Origin: JANMJD01 sp031371195
Lineage (GTDB): Bacteria; Actinomycetota; Acidimicrobiia; Acidimicrobiales; Ilumatobacteraceae
DNA length: 19,550 bases
Assembly: GCA_031371195.1 (NCBI GenBank)
Contig: JANMJD010000275.1
Coordinates: 1 to 19,550, forward strand
Reading direction: 5' to 3'
Shown here: piece after piece, positions 1 to 6,965 of the stretch
Position numbering within the stretch: the first letter of the stretch is position 1
Layout: the number at the start of each line of letters is the position of its first letter
The notes under the pieces: model-generated
Told to the model about the DNA's origin: nothing
What the model saw: the letters and a program-made list of their open reading frames with translations, nothing else
Database searches by the model: none
Translations under genes and position numbers: made by a program

Positions 1-1439
1 GCCTCGGCCGACACGTAGTCCGACCAGTCGACCGAGGCGGTCCAGTCCCATACGAACCGCATGATCCGCACATGCGGGTCGATCAACCCGTTGACCGTGA
101 CCGCGCGTAGCCCTGAGAAGTAGTCGTTGCGGAACACCGTCGGGATCACCACACGGAGTTGCCCGCCGGCCGAGAGCTCGGCATTCAGACCGAGGCGGGC
201 GACGCGGCCATTGCCGTCGATGAACGGGTGGGTCTCGACGATCACCAGGTGGGTCATCACGGCGCGCCGGAATGGCGTTGTCAACGAATCGATCCGCTCC
301 CAGCCGGCGAGCAACGTGCCGTAGACGTGGGCCGGGTCGACGAACATGTGGTCGCCGACCCGATTGCGGATGCTCTTGATCTCGCCCGGTTCGGTATGGG
401 GTCGATGGGCCATCAGCCGGGCATGGCGGCGCAGCACCAGTTCGACGAATTCCTCGCCGTTGGTCGCCACCTCGGCGCTCAGCGAGTCGGTGGCCAGTTC
501 GTACGTCGACAGTACGTCGTCGGTGTCGTGGGCCCGGTGTTGCGGGCGGTGGCCGCGCATCACGATGTCGGCCGCCTCGAACAACTCGAACGTCGTGCCT
601 TCGATGTAGTTGGAGAAGTACGCCTCGAAAAACGCCAGCATCGGCGCCGGATGAGCCGGATGCTCCACCGGTTCGCTCGCCGCCAGTTCCTCGGCGGCGC
701 GGTCGAACAGGGCGATGCGGCTCCAATCGACCGGCCGACTACGCTGGCGGGACGTAAGTGCTTCGGATGCCGAAGCCACATCGGGCCGCGTTCCCATCGC
801 TGCGCCGAGCAGCGCGTCGGCGCGGGCGAGGTCGACTCCCGGTCCGGCCAGGTCGGCGATCGATTCGAGGGCGTAGCGCACGTTGCCGAGGCGGCCTTCG
901 GCGATCGACGCCAGATGGTCGACGGCGGTAGCCAGTTCGTGGTCGTCGAAGGTCCGCCGGCCGGCACCGCGGTCGCGCGACTGGCGGGTGTTGTCGAGGA
1001 TCCAACGCTGCGGTGACGCGGCCCACAGGCCGTTGGCGATCGGCACATCGCCGTCGATCGGGCCGGGGCCGAGGCGGGGTTCGACGGTGAGCCCGGGCAG
1101 CACCAGCGGACGCCGCCGGGTCGGGTGCGCCACATACAGCCGCCCGGCGCGCGGCCGCGGGTCGGGACCGGACCGATCGGTGATCACCGCACCCGGGATC
1201 TCGCGGGCGACGATCGTTCGCCAATGCCGTGTGACGGCTGTGATAGCGTTTTCCTCGCTGCCTCGGGCGAACACCCCGGGAGCCAATCGAACGGCCTCGC
1301 CCCGCTTGACCAGGCGCATGGCGAGTTGACTGCCGGCCTTGTCGTCGGCAAAGAACACTTCGGGCGTTGCGTGGGTGCTTATCGCGCAAAAACTACCTCG
1401 TTGTGAGGAATTCTGCGCGTTAGCAAGCACAGCGCTCAT
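1..1439 (-). CDS. Fic-domain protein with winged-helix-like N-terminus (partial, 3' end outside window)
   Basis: Fic enzymes usually transfer AMP or another nucleotide part onto a target hydroxyl. The catalytic motif HPFIDGNGRVAR is plain at about residues 404-415, with catalytic His404. About 125 residues before it, SNYIEGTT (276-283) matches the class II Fic auto-inhibitory helix motif (S/T)xxxE(G/N), with Glu280 as the likely inhibitory residue, so the enzyme probably silences itself. The N-terminus (about 30-90), containing AMRLVKRGEAVRLAPGVFAR, resembles the winged-helix DNA-binding part of AbiEi-type antitoxins; this is a motif-level impression. The frame is open for 479 residues and runs off the left edge. 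ATG 1439 is the first start after an in-frame stop at 1443-1445, but no Shine-Dalgarno or -10 box supports it; ATG 1319 would remove part of the winged helix. The next gene is divergent. Fic assignment is firm; target and role are unknown. Confidence 0.88.
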   Translation of the reverse strand, partial: MSAVLANAQNSSQRGSFCAISTHATPEVFFADDKAGSQLAMRLVKRGEAVRLAPGVFARGSEENAITAVTRHWRTIVAREIPGAVITDRSGPDPRPRAGRLYVAHPTRRRPLVLPGLTVEPRLGPGPIDGDVPIANGLWAASPQRWILDNTRQSRDRGAGRRTFDDHELATAVDHLASIAEGRLGNVRYALESIADLAGPGVDLARADALLGAAMGTRPDVASASEALTSRQRSRPVDWSRIALFDRAAEELAASEPVEHPAHPAPMLAFFEAYFSNYIEGTTFELFEAADIVMRGHRPQHRAHDTDDVLSTYELATDSLSAEVATNGEEFVELVLRRHARLMAHRPHTEPGEIKSIRNRVGDHMFVDPAHVYGTLLAGWERIDSLTTPFRRAVMTHLVIVETHPFIDGNGRVARLGLNAELSAGGQLRVVIPTVFRNDYFSGLRAVTVNGLIDPHVRIMRFVWDWTASVDWSDYVSAE

Positions 1440-1515
1440 TTCTCAACACGGTGCTCGATCTGGTCGCCATCGGGCTCGCCGCCGAGCAAGTCTGCCATCC
1501 GGTGAGCGCCTTCAT

Positions 1516-1533
1516 CGGGGCTTCATCGCCCCG
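1516..1533. promoter_or_regulatory. Small GC hairpin/palindrome just upstream of the 1551 gene
   Basis: CGGGGC (1516-1521) and GCCCCG (1528-1533) are perfect inverted arms around a 6-nt loop TTCATC. The palindrome ends 4 nt before a -10-like hexamer, in the 111-bp gap between two divergent genes, so it could be an operator. No regulator is recognised. Confidence 0.3.
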
Positions 1534-1537
1534 CGCG

Positions 1538-1543
1538 TATCGT
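1538..1543 (+). promoter_or_regulatory. -10-like hexamer for the 1551 operon (probable leaderless start)
   Basis: TATCGT fits TANNNT and ends 7 nt before ATG 1551, so transcription would begin at or next to the start codon. No Shine-Dalgarno or convincing -35 box is visible. Confidence 0.5.
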
Positions 1544-1550
1544 GCCGTCG

Positions 1551-1931
1551 ATGGAGCCGACGACCGAACAACGGCTGCGCATCACCGCCTTGCGGGGCCG
1601 GCGGGATCCTGCTGCTGCGCTGATGGACGCCCGCCTGCCCGAACCGTTGCGGTTGACGACAACTGCTCTCGCATTTCTGGCCGTCAGCGGTGCCGTCGTC
1701 GGCGTGCGGGTCGCCGACTCAGCGTCGAATCATGGCGAGTCACGATCCACGACCCCCTCATCGAAGCCCGTCTTCAGCCTGCCACCGCTGGTGCCCGACG
1801 GCTCGGCGGCCGACGGGCCTGCACTCGGCGCCGACCCGTCGGACCTGGTCCGCTCGCCCGTAGCCGGTCCGACGTCCGTTGCTGAGTCGGCGACTGAAAG
1901 CGCCATCGACACCGTCACCCACGGGACCTGA
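1551..1931 (+). CDS. Small single-pass membrane protein, unknown function
   Basis: I do not recognise this 126-residue protein. It has a charged N-terminus (1-35), one hydrophobic segment at about 36-54 (LTTTALAFLAVSGAVVGVRV), then a Ser/Thr/Pro/Ala-rich, probably disordered tail (55-126) that should lie outside the membrane. The tail shows no haem, zinc or clear ApbE flavinylation motif. ATG 1551 is chosen over GTG 1542 because a TANNNT box ends 7 nt before it. The stop lies 1 nt before the GTG of the apbE-like gene, so the two are very likely co-transcribed with the ferric-reductase-like gene. An accessory or anchoring role in that redox unit is a guess from position. It could also be a poorly conserved filler protein. 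Confidence 0.6.
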   Translation: MEPTTEQRLRITALRGRRDPAAALMDARLPEPLRLTTTALAFLAVSGAVVGVRVADSASNHGESRSTTPSSKPVFSLPPLVPDGSAADGPALGADPSDLVRSPVAGPTSVAESATESAIDTVTHGT

Positions 1932-1932
1932 A

Positions 1933-2889
1933 GTGCGCCACGAGTACCGGGGCCGGGCCATGGGTGGCAGCCTGCACATCATCGCGGTCGGTGGCCCGAC
2001 CGGCCTGACGGTGGCGGCCGCCCGGCTGGTGAGCGACTTGGAGCGCCGCTGGACCCGGTTCTCGCCCGGCAGCGAACTGAGCCGTCTCAACGCCCATGCC
2101 GGTGCACCCGTGTTCGTCTCACCGGCCACGGCTCATCTCGTCGAACGGCTTCGTTGGGCGTGGGAGTCGACGTCGGGGGCGTTCGACCCGACCGCTTCAG
2201 TGACCGCCCTGGGCTACGACCGGGAACTGACCGAGATGTGTCGACGCGCCGTCGACGTCCGCCCGACCGACTGGCCTGGCGGAGCAGGACGTGGCGTCGG
2301 TTGCGACGGTGTCGAGGTCGATGTGGCCAGCGGATACGTCCTGCTGCCACCGGATGTCCAGCTCGATCCGGGTGGGCTCGGCAAGGGGCTCGCCGCCGAT
2401 CTCGTGGCCGAGTCGATGTTCGCCGCCGGCGCTGCCGGAGCAGTGGTGAACCTCGGTGGCGACCTGCGGGTCGTCGGCAATCCGCGCCCGGCGAACGGGT
2501 CGCCCACAGGTTGGCGGGTGGGCATCGAAGACCCCCACGACCCGAGCCGATGCGTGGCGGTGATACCGCTTCCGAGCGGGGCGGTGGCAACCAGCAGCGT
2601 CCTCAGACGACGATGGAGGACGTCCGGCGGTTGGTGCCATCACCTGCTCGATCCGCGCACCGGTCTGCCCGTGGCGGCCGAGTTCGACACCATCACCGTG
2701 GTCACTCGGGAGGCGTGGTGGGCCGAGGCAATGACCAAGGCGCTGATGGTCACTCCGTTCGAGCAGTGGCCTCGTGTGCTCTGCGATGAGCAGGTTGTCG
2801 CCGTGCGGCCCGATGGCTCGGTGCTCCGCATCGACCGTCCAGCCGAGGTTGACGGACCTGAACTGGCGACCGGGGCGTCGCCGGCGTGA
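1933..2889 (+). CDS. apbE: ApbE-family FAD:protein FMN transferase
   Basis: ApbE enzymes move FMN from FAD onto Thr/Ser of flavoproteins outside the cytoplasmic membrane. The 318 residues show the family blocks in order: GRAMGGSLHI near the N-terminus, WTRFSPGSELSRLN (40-53), GAFDPT (82-87), LDPGGLGKGLAADLV (144-158), VVNLGGDLRVVG (171-182), AVATSS (217-222), HHLLDPRTGLP (236-246). The usual metal-site motif near the C-terminus (ADALxTAL) reads AEAMTKAL (264-271), with Glu for Asp and Lys at the Thr position, so metal binding may differ. No signal peptide or lipobox is seen. Start GTG 1933 lies 1 nt after the upstream stop; an upstream extension of the frame overlaps the previous gene and is not family-like. 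The stop overlaps the next start (GTGA). No FMN-binding-domain protein, the usual substrate, is nearby. Confidence 0.85.
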   Translation: MRHEYRGRAMGGSLHIIAVGGPTGLTVAAARLVSDLERRWTRFSPGSELSRLNAHAGAPVFVSPATAHLVERLRWAWESTSGAFDPTASVTALGYDRELTEMCRRAVDVRPTDWPGGAGRGVGCDGVEVDVASGYVLLPPDVQLDPGGLGKGLAADLVAESMFAAGAAGAVVNLGGDLRVVGNPRPANGSPTGWRVGIEDPHDPSRCVAVIPLPSGAVATSSVLRRRWRTSGGWCHHLLDPRTGLPVAAEFDTITVVTREAWWAEAMTKALMVTPFEQWPRVLCDEQVVAVRPDGSVLRIDRPAEVDGPELATGASPA

Positions 2890-3479
2890 ACGATCGAATC
2901 TGGTGGCACCTCACCCGGGCGACGGGACTGGTCGCCTGGGTCGCGCTGGCGGCATCGATGGCCACGGGCGGGCTGATCGCCAATCGGTTCATCCGTGCAC
3001 CGGCCACCGTGCGCCGTACCGTCGGCCTGCACCGGCACTGTGCCGCCATCGGACTGATGCTGACCGCCGTCCACCTCGGTGCCCTGCTCGCCGACAGCTA
3101 CGTGCCGTTCGAGATTCTCGACCTCGTCGTCCCGTTCCGCGCCCCGTGGCGCCCGACCGCGCTGGCCTGGGGAATCGCCGGGCTGGATCTGCTGATCCTC
3201 GTCGAGGCCACATCACTGGCCCACCGTCGGCTGTCGAAACGGTCGTGGCAGCTGATCCATCGGTGCAGCGCCCTCGGGTTCGCCTCGGCCACCGTCCACC
3301 TGCTGCAGGCCGGCAGCGAGACATCGACAGCGGCGATACGGGGGCTGGTGATCGTGATCACGACGTTGATCGCCTTTCTCCACCTGGGACGGTTGATGCG
3401 CGTCCGGACCGGAGCTTCGCCGCGGCGCGAGCCGCGTGAAGAACCGCTCGCCAGCCCCGCCGACGAGGCGTACTGTTGA
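2886..3479 (+). CDS. Ferric-reductase-like transmembrane protein (probable b-type haem)
   Basis: A 197-residue integral membrane protein with about five hydrophobic helices (roughly 12-32, 52-70, 91-110, 128-142, 152-170). Histidines sit on helices in pairs about 13 residues apart: His49/His51 with His63, and His125 with His138. This is the pattern of ferric reductase-like (FRD/YedZ-type) proteins that hold stacked b haems and carry electrons across the membrane. There is no FAD/NAD-binding domain, so it needs a partner. GTG 2886 overlaps the apbE stop as GTGA, which implies translational coupling, and ApbE/haem-membrane pairs are known in extracytoplasmic electron transfer chains. The last about 30 residues are a charged cytoplasmic tail. 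Family assignment rests on topology and His spacing; the electron donor and acceptor are unknown. Confidence 0.7.
   Translation: MNDRIWWHLTRATGLVAWVALAASMATGGLIANRFIRAPATVRRTVGLHRHCAAIGLMLTAVHLGALLADSYVPFEILDLVVPFRAPWRPTALAWGIAGLDLLILVEATSLAHRRLSKRSWQLIHRCSALGFASATVHLLQAGSETSTAAIRGLVIVITTLIAFLHLGRLMRVRTGASPRREPREEPLASPADEAYC
3471..3476 (+). promoter_or_regulatory. -10-like hexamer for the aminotransferase gene
   Basis: TACTGT lies inside the last codons of the preceding gene and ends 6 nt before ATG 3483. No Shine-Dalgarno is visible. The aminotransferase may therefore have its own near-leaderless transcript besides readthrough from upstream. Confidence 0.45.
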
Positions 3480-3482
3480 GCC

Positions 3483-4721
3483 ATGACAACGAAGTCACAT
3501 CTCGCAAAAGTATGGTTCAAAGTCAGCGATCTGCAGGTCAGTCATGGAAAAGGCTCGTGGGTCTACACCACCGACGGGCAGGAGTACCTCGACTTCACGG
3601 CCGGCATCGCCGTCGTGTCGACCGGACATTCCCACCCCCATGTGGTCGCCGCGATCCAGCAGCAGGCCGAGCGGTTCATCCATGCCCAGGTGAACTGCTA
3701 CACCCACGATCTGCTCGAACCACTGGCCGCTCGGCTGGCCGACCTGTCTCCGGCAGGCATCGACACATTCTTTTACGCCAACTCCGGAGCCGAGATCACC
3801 GAGGCGGCGATCAAACTGGCCAAGTCAGCGACGAGGCGCCCGCATGTGATCGTCTTCTCCGGTTCGTTCCATGGTCGCACCCACATGGCGATGGCGATGA
3901 CCACCTCGAAGACCGGCTACCGCGCCGGCTACAGCTCACTGCCCGCCGGCGTGTTCGTCGCCCCGTTCCCCGATCCGCTCGCCGCCGATCAGGACGCCGA
4001 GATCGACCGGGCACTGTGGGGGTTCAAGCATCTGTTGAAGTCGCAGACCGCGCCCGAAGAAACGGCTGCGGCGATCCTCGAGCCGGTACTCGGTGAGGGT
4101 GGATACATCCCCGCTCCCGCCCGGTTCATCGAGGGCATCGTGGCGGTCTGCAAGGAGCACGGCATTCTCTTCGTCGCCGATGAGGTGCAGTCGGGCTTCG
4201 GGCGCACCGGCAAGATGTTCGCGGTCGAGCACTTCGACCTGCAGCCCGACATCATCTGCATGGCCAAGGGCATCGCCTCGGGGTTCCCGTTCTCGGCACT
4301 CGGTGCCTCGGCCGAGTTGATGGACCGGTGGCCGACCGGCGCCCACGGCGGAACGTACGGCGGCAACGCCATCGGCTGCGCGGCGGCGTTGGCGACGATC
4401 GAGGTGATGACCGAGCCCGGCTTCATGGACAACGTCAACGCCCGTGGCTCGCAGCTGCGCGCTGGGCTGGCCGAGATGCAGGCCGCCGATCCGGGGATCA
4501 CCGATGTGCGCGGCCTCGGCTTGATGAACGCCGTCCAGTTCGCCGAGCCGGCCCGGGTGGCCGCCGTGATCAAGCACTGTTTCGAGGAGTCGAACCTGTT
4601 GATGATGAACGCCGGCACCTACGCCAACACGGTTCGCCTGATGCCTCCGCTCGTCGTCACCGCCGACGAGGTCGATACCGCGCTGGGCGCAATCGCCAAC
4701 GCCGTCAAGGCCTCCGCCTGA
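3483..4721 (+). CDS. Class III PLP aminotransferase (GabT-like, 4-aminobutyrate/ornithine type)
   Basis: A complete 412-residue fold-type I aminotransferase, the usual length for class III. Visible motifs are the DG(Q)EYLDFTAGIAV N-terminal block (31-44), NSGAE (100-104) for the PLP phosphate, SFHGRT (128-133) stacking on the ring, DEVQSGFGRTG (233-243) with Asp233 pairing with the pyridine nitrogen, and MAKGIASGFP (260-269) with Lys262 as the Schiff-base lysine. The family moves amino groups from omega-amino compounds such as GABA, ornithine or beta-alanine to 2-oxoglutarate or pyruvate in the cytoplasm. The exact substrate cannot be read from sequence; GABA aminotransferase is the best general guess. 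It starts 3 nt after the haem protein gene but has no obvious functional link to it. No neighbouring succinate-semialdehyde dehydrogenase is present. Confidence 0.9.
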   Translation: MTTKSHLAKVWFKVSDLQVSHGKGSWVYTTDGQEYLDFTAGIAVVSTGHSHPHVVAAIQQQAERFIHAQVNCYTHDLLEPLAARLADLSPAGIDTFFYANSGAEITEAAIKLAKSATRRPHVIVFSGSFHGRTHMAMAMTTSKTGYRAGYSSLPAGVFVAPFPDPLAADQDAEIDRALWGFKHLLKSQTAPEETAAAILEPVLGEGGYIPAPARFIEGIVAVCKEHGILFVADEVQSGFGRTGKMFAVEHFDLQPDIICMAKGIASGFPFSALGASAELMDRWPTGAHGGTYGGNAIGCAAALATIEVMTEPGFMDNVNARGSQLRAGLAEMQAADPGITDVRGLGLMNAVQFAEPARVAAVIKHCFEESNLLMMNAGTYANTVRLMPPLVVTADEVDTALGAIANAVKASA

Positions 4722-4789
4722 CACAACGCCTCGTCGGTCGGGCCCCTTCCCCGCGCCGCGAATCAACCGGGGCCGGTTCACGCGGTCGG

Positions 4790-4804
4790 GCCCGGAACCC
4801 GGGC
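4790..4804 (+). terminator. Short GC hairpin downstream of the aminotransferase
   Basis: GCCCGG (4790-4795) pairs with CCGGGC (4799-4804) around a 3-nt AAC loop, 68 nt after the aminotransferase stop. There is no T-run, so it is at best a weak terminator or pause. Confidence 0.3.
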
Positions 4805-4807
4805 GTG

Positions 4808-4848
4808 CGTGTTCGAAACCCGTCGTCCAGCACCGAGATTCGAACACG
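4808..4848. repeat. 10-bp perfect inverted repeat, 21-nt spacer
   Basis: CGTGTTCGAA (4808-4817) is mirrored exactly by TTCGAACACG (4839-4848). Each arm also contains the 6-bp palindrome TTCGAA. It lies in the 187-bp gap upstream of the membrane glycosyltransferase-like gene, about 47 bp before its -10-like box, where an operator would sit. No known regulator site matches. The rest of the gap (4722-4789 and 4849-4894) shows nothing else clear. Confidence 0.55.
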
Positions 4849-4894
4849 ATCCGGAGTCGACCGATCAACCGAGGCCTCCTCGCCCGGTAGCGGC

Positions 4895-4900
4895 TACGTT
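4895..4900 (+). promoter_or_regulatory. -10-like hexamer for the 4909 gene
   Basis: TACGTT ends 8 nt before GTG 4909 and 2 nt before the alternative GTG 4903. The spacing favours GTG 4909 as a near-leaderless start. Confidence 0.45.
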
Positions 4901-4908
4901 GGGTGGCC

Positions 4909-6852
4909 GTGGGCCGGTTGAACCGATGGACGAACCTCGCCGCCCTCGCCTGTCTGCCGGTCGTCGTCGCCCTCGTCCGCTTCGTCGGCCGGGGGGTCAC
5001 GCTCGACGGCGACGAGGCGGTGTTCGCCATGCGGGCCCACGACGCCGCGACCGGTGGCTTTCCGACGACAGGGCTCTACAGCTGGAACGGCTGGAACCAT
5101 CCCGGCCCGATCGCCTTCTCTCTTTATGCCCCGTTCGACTGGTTGAGCGGTGGGGCGACCTGGGGCACCCTGTTGGCCACCGGCGTCTGGAGCATCGCGA
5201 CGATGGTGCTCGTCGGCTGGCTCGCCTCGCGCCGCACCGAACATGTCGAACGCCGCGCCGAACATCGCGCTGAGCAAGGACACCGCGCTGAGCGAGGACA
5301 CCGCGCTGAGCGAGGACACCGCGTCGAGCAAGAGCACCGCGTCGAGCAAAACGTCGATCTCCCAGCCTCGCACCCCGGCGAACACCGCGCGGCCGGAGTG
5401 GGTCCACTCGACGAACCGGTTGTCGTCAAGCGACGGCCCGGCGGGGTGAACCCGTGGATCGTCGGCAGCTTGGCCGTGCAGCTGGCCACATGGATTGCTG
5501 TTGGAGGGGCCGGGGTCGTCGACCCGTGGACGCCGAATCTGGCGGTGTCGCTCGTGGTTCCATTCCTGCTCGCCGTATGGGGAATGGCCGAGGGAGACAT
5601 CGCCGCGGCATTCACGGCCGTCGCCCTCGGCGCGATCGCCGTGCAGTTGCACGTCGGCTATGCGGCGCTGGTCGGTGTCTGCGCATTCGTGGCGTTGCTG
5701 CTCAATCGGCGTGCCGGGCGGCGGCTCACCAGCACGACGCTGCTGCGGGTCGCCGCAGTCGGTGCGGCGCTGTGGTTGCCGGTCATCGTTGATCTCGTCA
5801 CCTCGCGGACGGGCAACCTGCTGGCCCTTGTGCGGTACTTCCGCTCGGCGACGCCCGCGCCGGCGGGACTGCGTGAGGGGTTGCGGATCATGGCCGGCGA
5901 GGTCAGTCCGTGGCCGACCTGGATCACCGGTCCGCGGCCGCAGGGACTGTTCCTGGAAGCGCGTCAGGCATCGATCCTGTGGATCATCGCCTTGGCGGTG
6001 CTGGTCGGTGCGGCGCTCGTGCGCCGACGCAGCACCCCGCTGATCATCGCCGCAGGTGCGCTCATTGCCGCCATCGCTGCGTGCGGTCAGCTGCGAGGGT
6101 TCCGCTACCACTACCTCGTCTACTGGCGGACCCCGATCGTGCTGTCGGCCGCACTGGTCGGCCTCGTATCGCTGATCCCCCGACGGCTCACGCCCCATCG
6201 GGTGACCGCAGGTTTGGTCACCGCGGCGATGCTCGCGTCGCTCGTCGGCGCGACGTGGACCGCGGCACGGGCCCGCCAAGTCACCCGCTACGGCGAGGTG
6301 GTCGCCGATCTGACCCGCCAACTGGCCACCCGCCCCGTCGCGGGCCGCGTGCTGCTCGAGCTCGGTGACGGCGGCGTTGTCGGCGCGCTGCCCGGCATCC
6401 TCCACGACCTGGAGTTGCGGGGTGTCGACGTGGGAGTCGAACGGAACATCGAGTGGGTGGTCGGTGACCGGGGCATCGACCGGTCATCGGCCACCGAGGT
6501 GTGGTTCGTCACCGACAACGGCTGGTCGCTGTCGCTGCTCACCCACGACGCCGGTGGGACGGTGATCGCCTCGCGTTCGCCATTCGACGGGGCCACCGAG
6601 CGACAGGTTCGCCAGTTGCAATACGACCTCGCCGGTCAACTCCGCCGGGCCGGGCGTCCGGACGCGATCCGAGCCCTCGACGCGGCGCTGGTCGGTTTCG
6701 CCCTCGACGGCATCGGCGGTGTCGACGCATCCAAGGTTGCCGAACTCGCCCGGTTCAACCAACGGCTCGGCGGACCCGGCCACCGTCTGGGTGTCGTGGC
6801 GTTCTCGCCCGACGCGCTGCCCGATGTCTGGTGGCCGCTCAACGCGTTGTAA
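4909..6852 (+). CDS. Polytopic membrane protein, GT-C / GT39-like glycosyltransferase fold
   Basis: A 647-residue protein with a hydrophobic helix at about 9-25, an acidic DGDE motif (33-36) in the first external loop, then roughly ten further helices up to about residue 450, and a soluble C-terminal part (about 460-647). First-loop acidic residues plus many helices are the general plan of GT-C enzymes that take sugars from polyprenyl phosphates; the YSWNGWNHPGP stretch (57-67) is also in the expected loop. Donor and acceptor are not identifiable, and it may be a divergent or inactive relative. A charged insert of hexapeptide repeats (about 120-149) lies in the loop after helix two and looks expanded at DNA level. 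GTG 4909 is chosen from the -10-like box; GTG 4903 would add two residues. It stands alone, 113 bp before the thiolase. Confidence 0.65.
   Translation: MGRLNRWTNLAALACLPVVVALVRFVGRGVTLDGDEAVFAMRAHDAATGGFPTTGLYSWNGWNHPGPIAFSLYAPFDWLSGGATWGTLLATGVWSIATMVLVGWLASRRTEHVERRAEHRAEQGHRAERGHRAERGHRVEQEHRVEQNVDLPASHPGEHRAAGVGPLDEPVVVKRRPGGVNPWIVGSLAVQLATWIAVGGAGVVDPWTPNLAVSLVVPFLLAVWGMAEGDIAAAFTAVALGAIAVQLHVGYAALVGVCAFVALLLNRRAGRRLTSTTLLRVAAVGAALWLPVIVDLVTSRTGNLLALVRYFRSATPAPAGLREGLRIMAGEVSPWPTWITGPRPQGLFLEARQASILWIIALAVLVGAALVRRRSTPLIIAAGALIAAIAACGQLRGFRYHYLVYWRTPIVLSAALVGLVSLIPRRLTPHRVTAGLVTAAMLASLVGATWTAARARQVTRYGEVVADLTRQLATRPVAGRVLLELGDGGVVGALPGILHDLELRGVDVGVERNIEWVVGDRGIDRSSATEVWFVTDNGWSLSLLTHDAGGTVIASRSPFDGATERQVRQLQYDLAGQLRRAGRPDAIRALDAALVGFALDGIGGVDASKVAELARFNQRLGGPGHRLGVVAFSPDALPDVWWPLNAL
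5266..5355 (+). repeat. 18-bp in-frame tandem repeat (about 5 copies)
   Basis: Copies start at 5266, 5284, 5302, 5320 and 5338. The first three are CGCGCTGAGCRAGGACAC, two of them identical; the fourth is CGCGTCGAGCAAGAGCAC and the fifth is degraded. A weaker half copy precedes them (5251-5265). Because the unit is divisible by three, copies encode R-A/V-E-Q/R-G/E-H hexapeptides and copy-number change keeps the frame. Confidence 0.85.
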
Positions 6853-6854
6853 CC

Positions 6855-6881
6855 GGCGGCGTGGACTTCCCTGCCGCCTTT
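6855..6881 (+). terminator. Possible weak terminator after the membrane glycosyltransferase gene
   Basis: GGCGGC (6855-6860) pairs with GCCGCC (6873-6878), loop 12 nt, followed by TTT only. It starts 3 nt after the stop codon. The short stem and T-run make it weak. Confidence 0.3.
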
Positions 6882-6905
6882 CCCATCGAAGCGCAGCACT
6901 CCACT

Positions 6906-6935
6906 TTGAGTCGACGGACCTCGGGGGGCCAGACT
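6906..6935 (+). promoter_or_regulatory. Possible thiolase promoter
   Basis: TTGAGT (6906-6911) and CAGACT (6930-6935) are separated by 18 nt and would place transcription start near 6942, leaving a leader of about 24 nt that carries the thiolase Shine-Dalgarno. Both boxes are imperfect. Confidence 0.3.
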
Positions 6936-6954
6936 CGTCCGACCCCCGGAACCC

Positions 6955-6959
6955 AAGGA
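6955..6959 (+). promoter_or_regulatory. Ribosome binding site of the thiolase gene
   Basis: AAGGA ends 6 nt before ATG 6966, ideal spacing, and fixes this start although the frame is open far upstream. It is one of only two clear Shine-Dalgarno sites in the window. Confidence 0.7.
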
Positions 6960-6965
6960 TGCCTC

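Noticed and set aside
159..1016. 285-residue open frame on the plus strand
   Set aside because: It is antisense to the Fic gene, which has clear Fic motifs in the opposite strand; the antisense product has no recognisable motif.
1933..1995. Signal peptide or lipobox at the ApbE N-terminus
   Set aside because: The first 20 residues are polar and begin directly with the family block; no hydrophobic leader or Cys lipobox is present.
4808..4848. LexA/SOS box of the TCGAAC-N4-GTTCGA type
   Set aside because: The half-sites are in the wrong order and spacing; no GAAC-N4-GTTC is present.
4801..4850. Possible tRNA suggested by GTTCGAA-like T-loop sequences
   Set aside because: No acceptor stem, D-arm or anticodon arm can be folded around either TTCGAA; the two copies are simply arms of an inverted repeat.
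4894..6405. 503-residue open frame on the minus strand
   Set aside because: It lies opposite the polytopic membrane protein, is Arg/Asp/Gln-rich without domain signs, and results from GC-rich codon bias.
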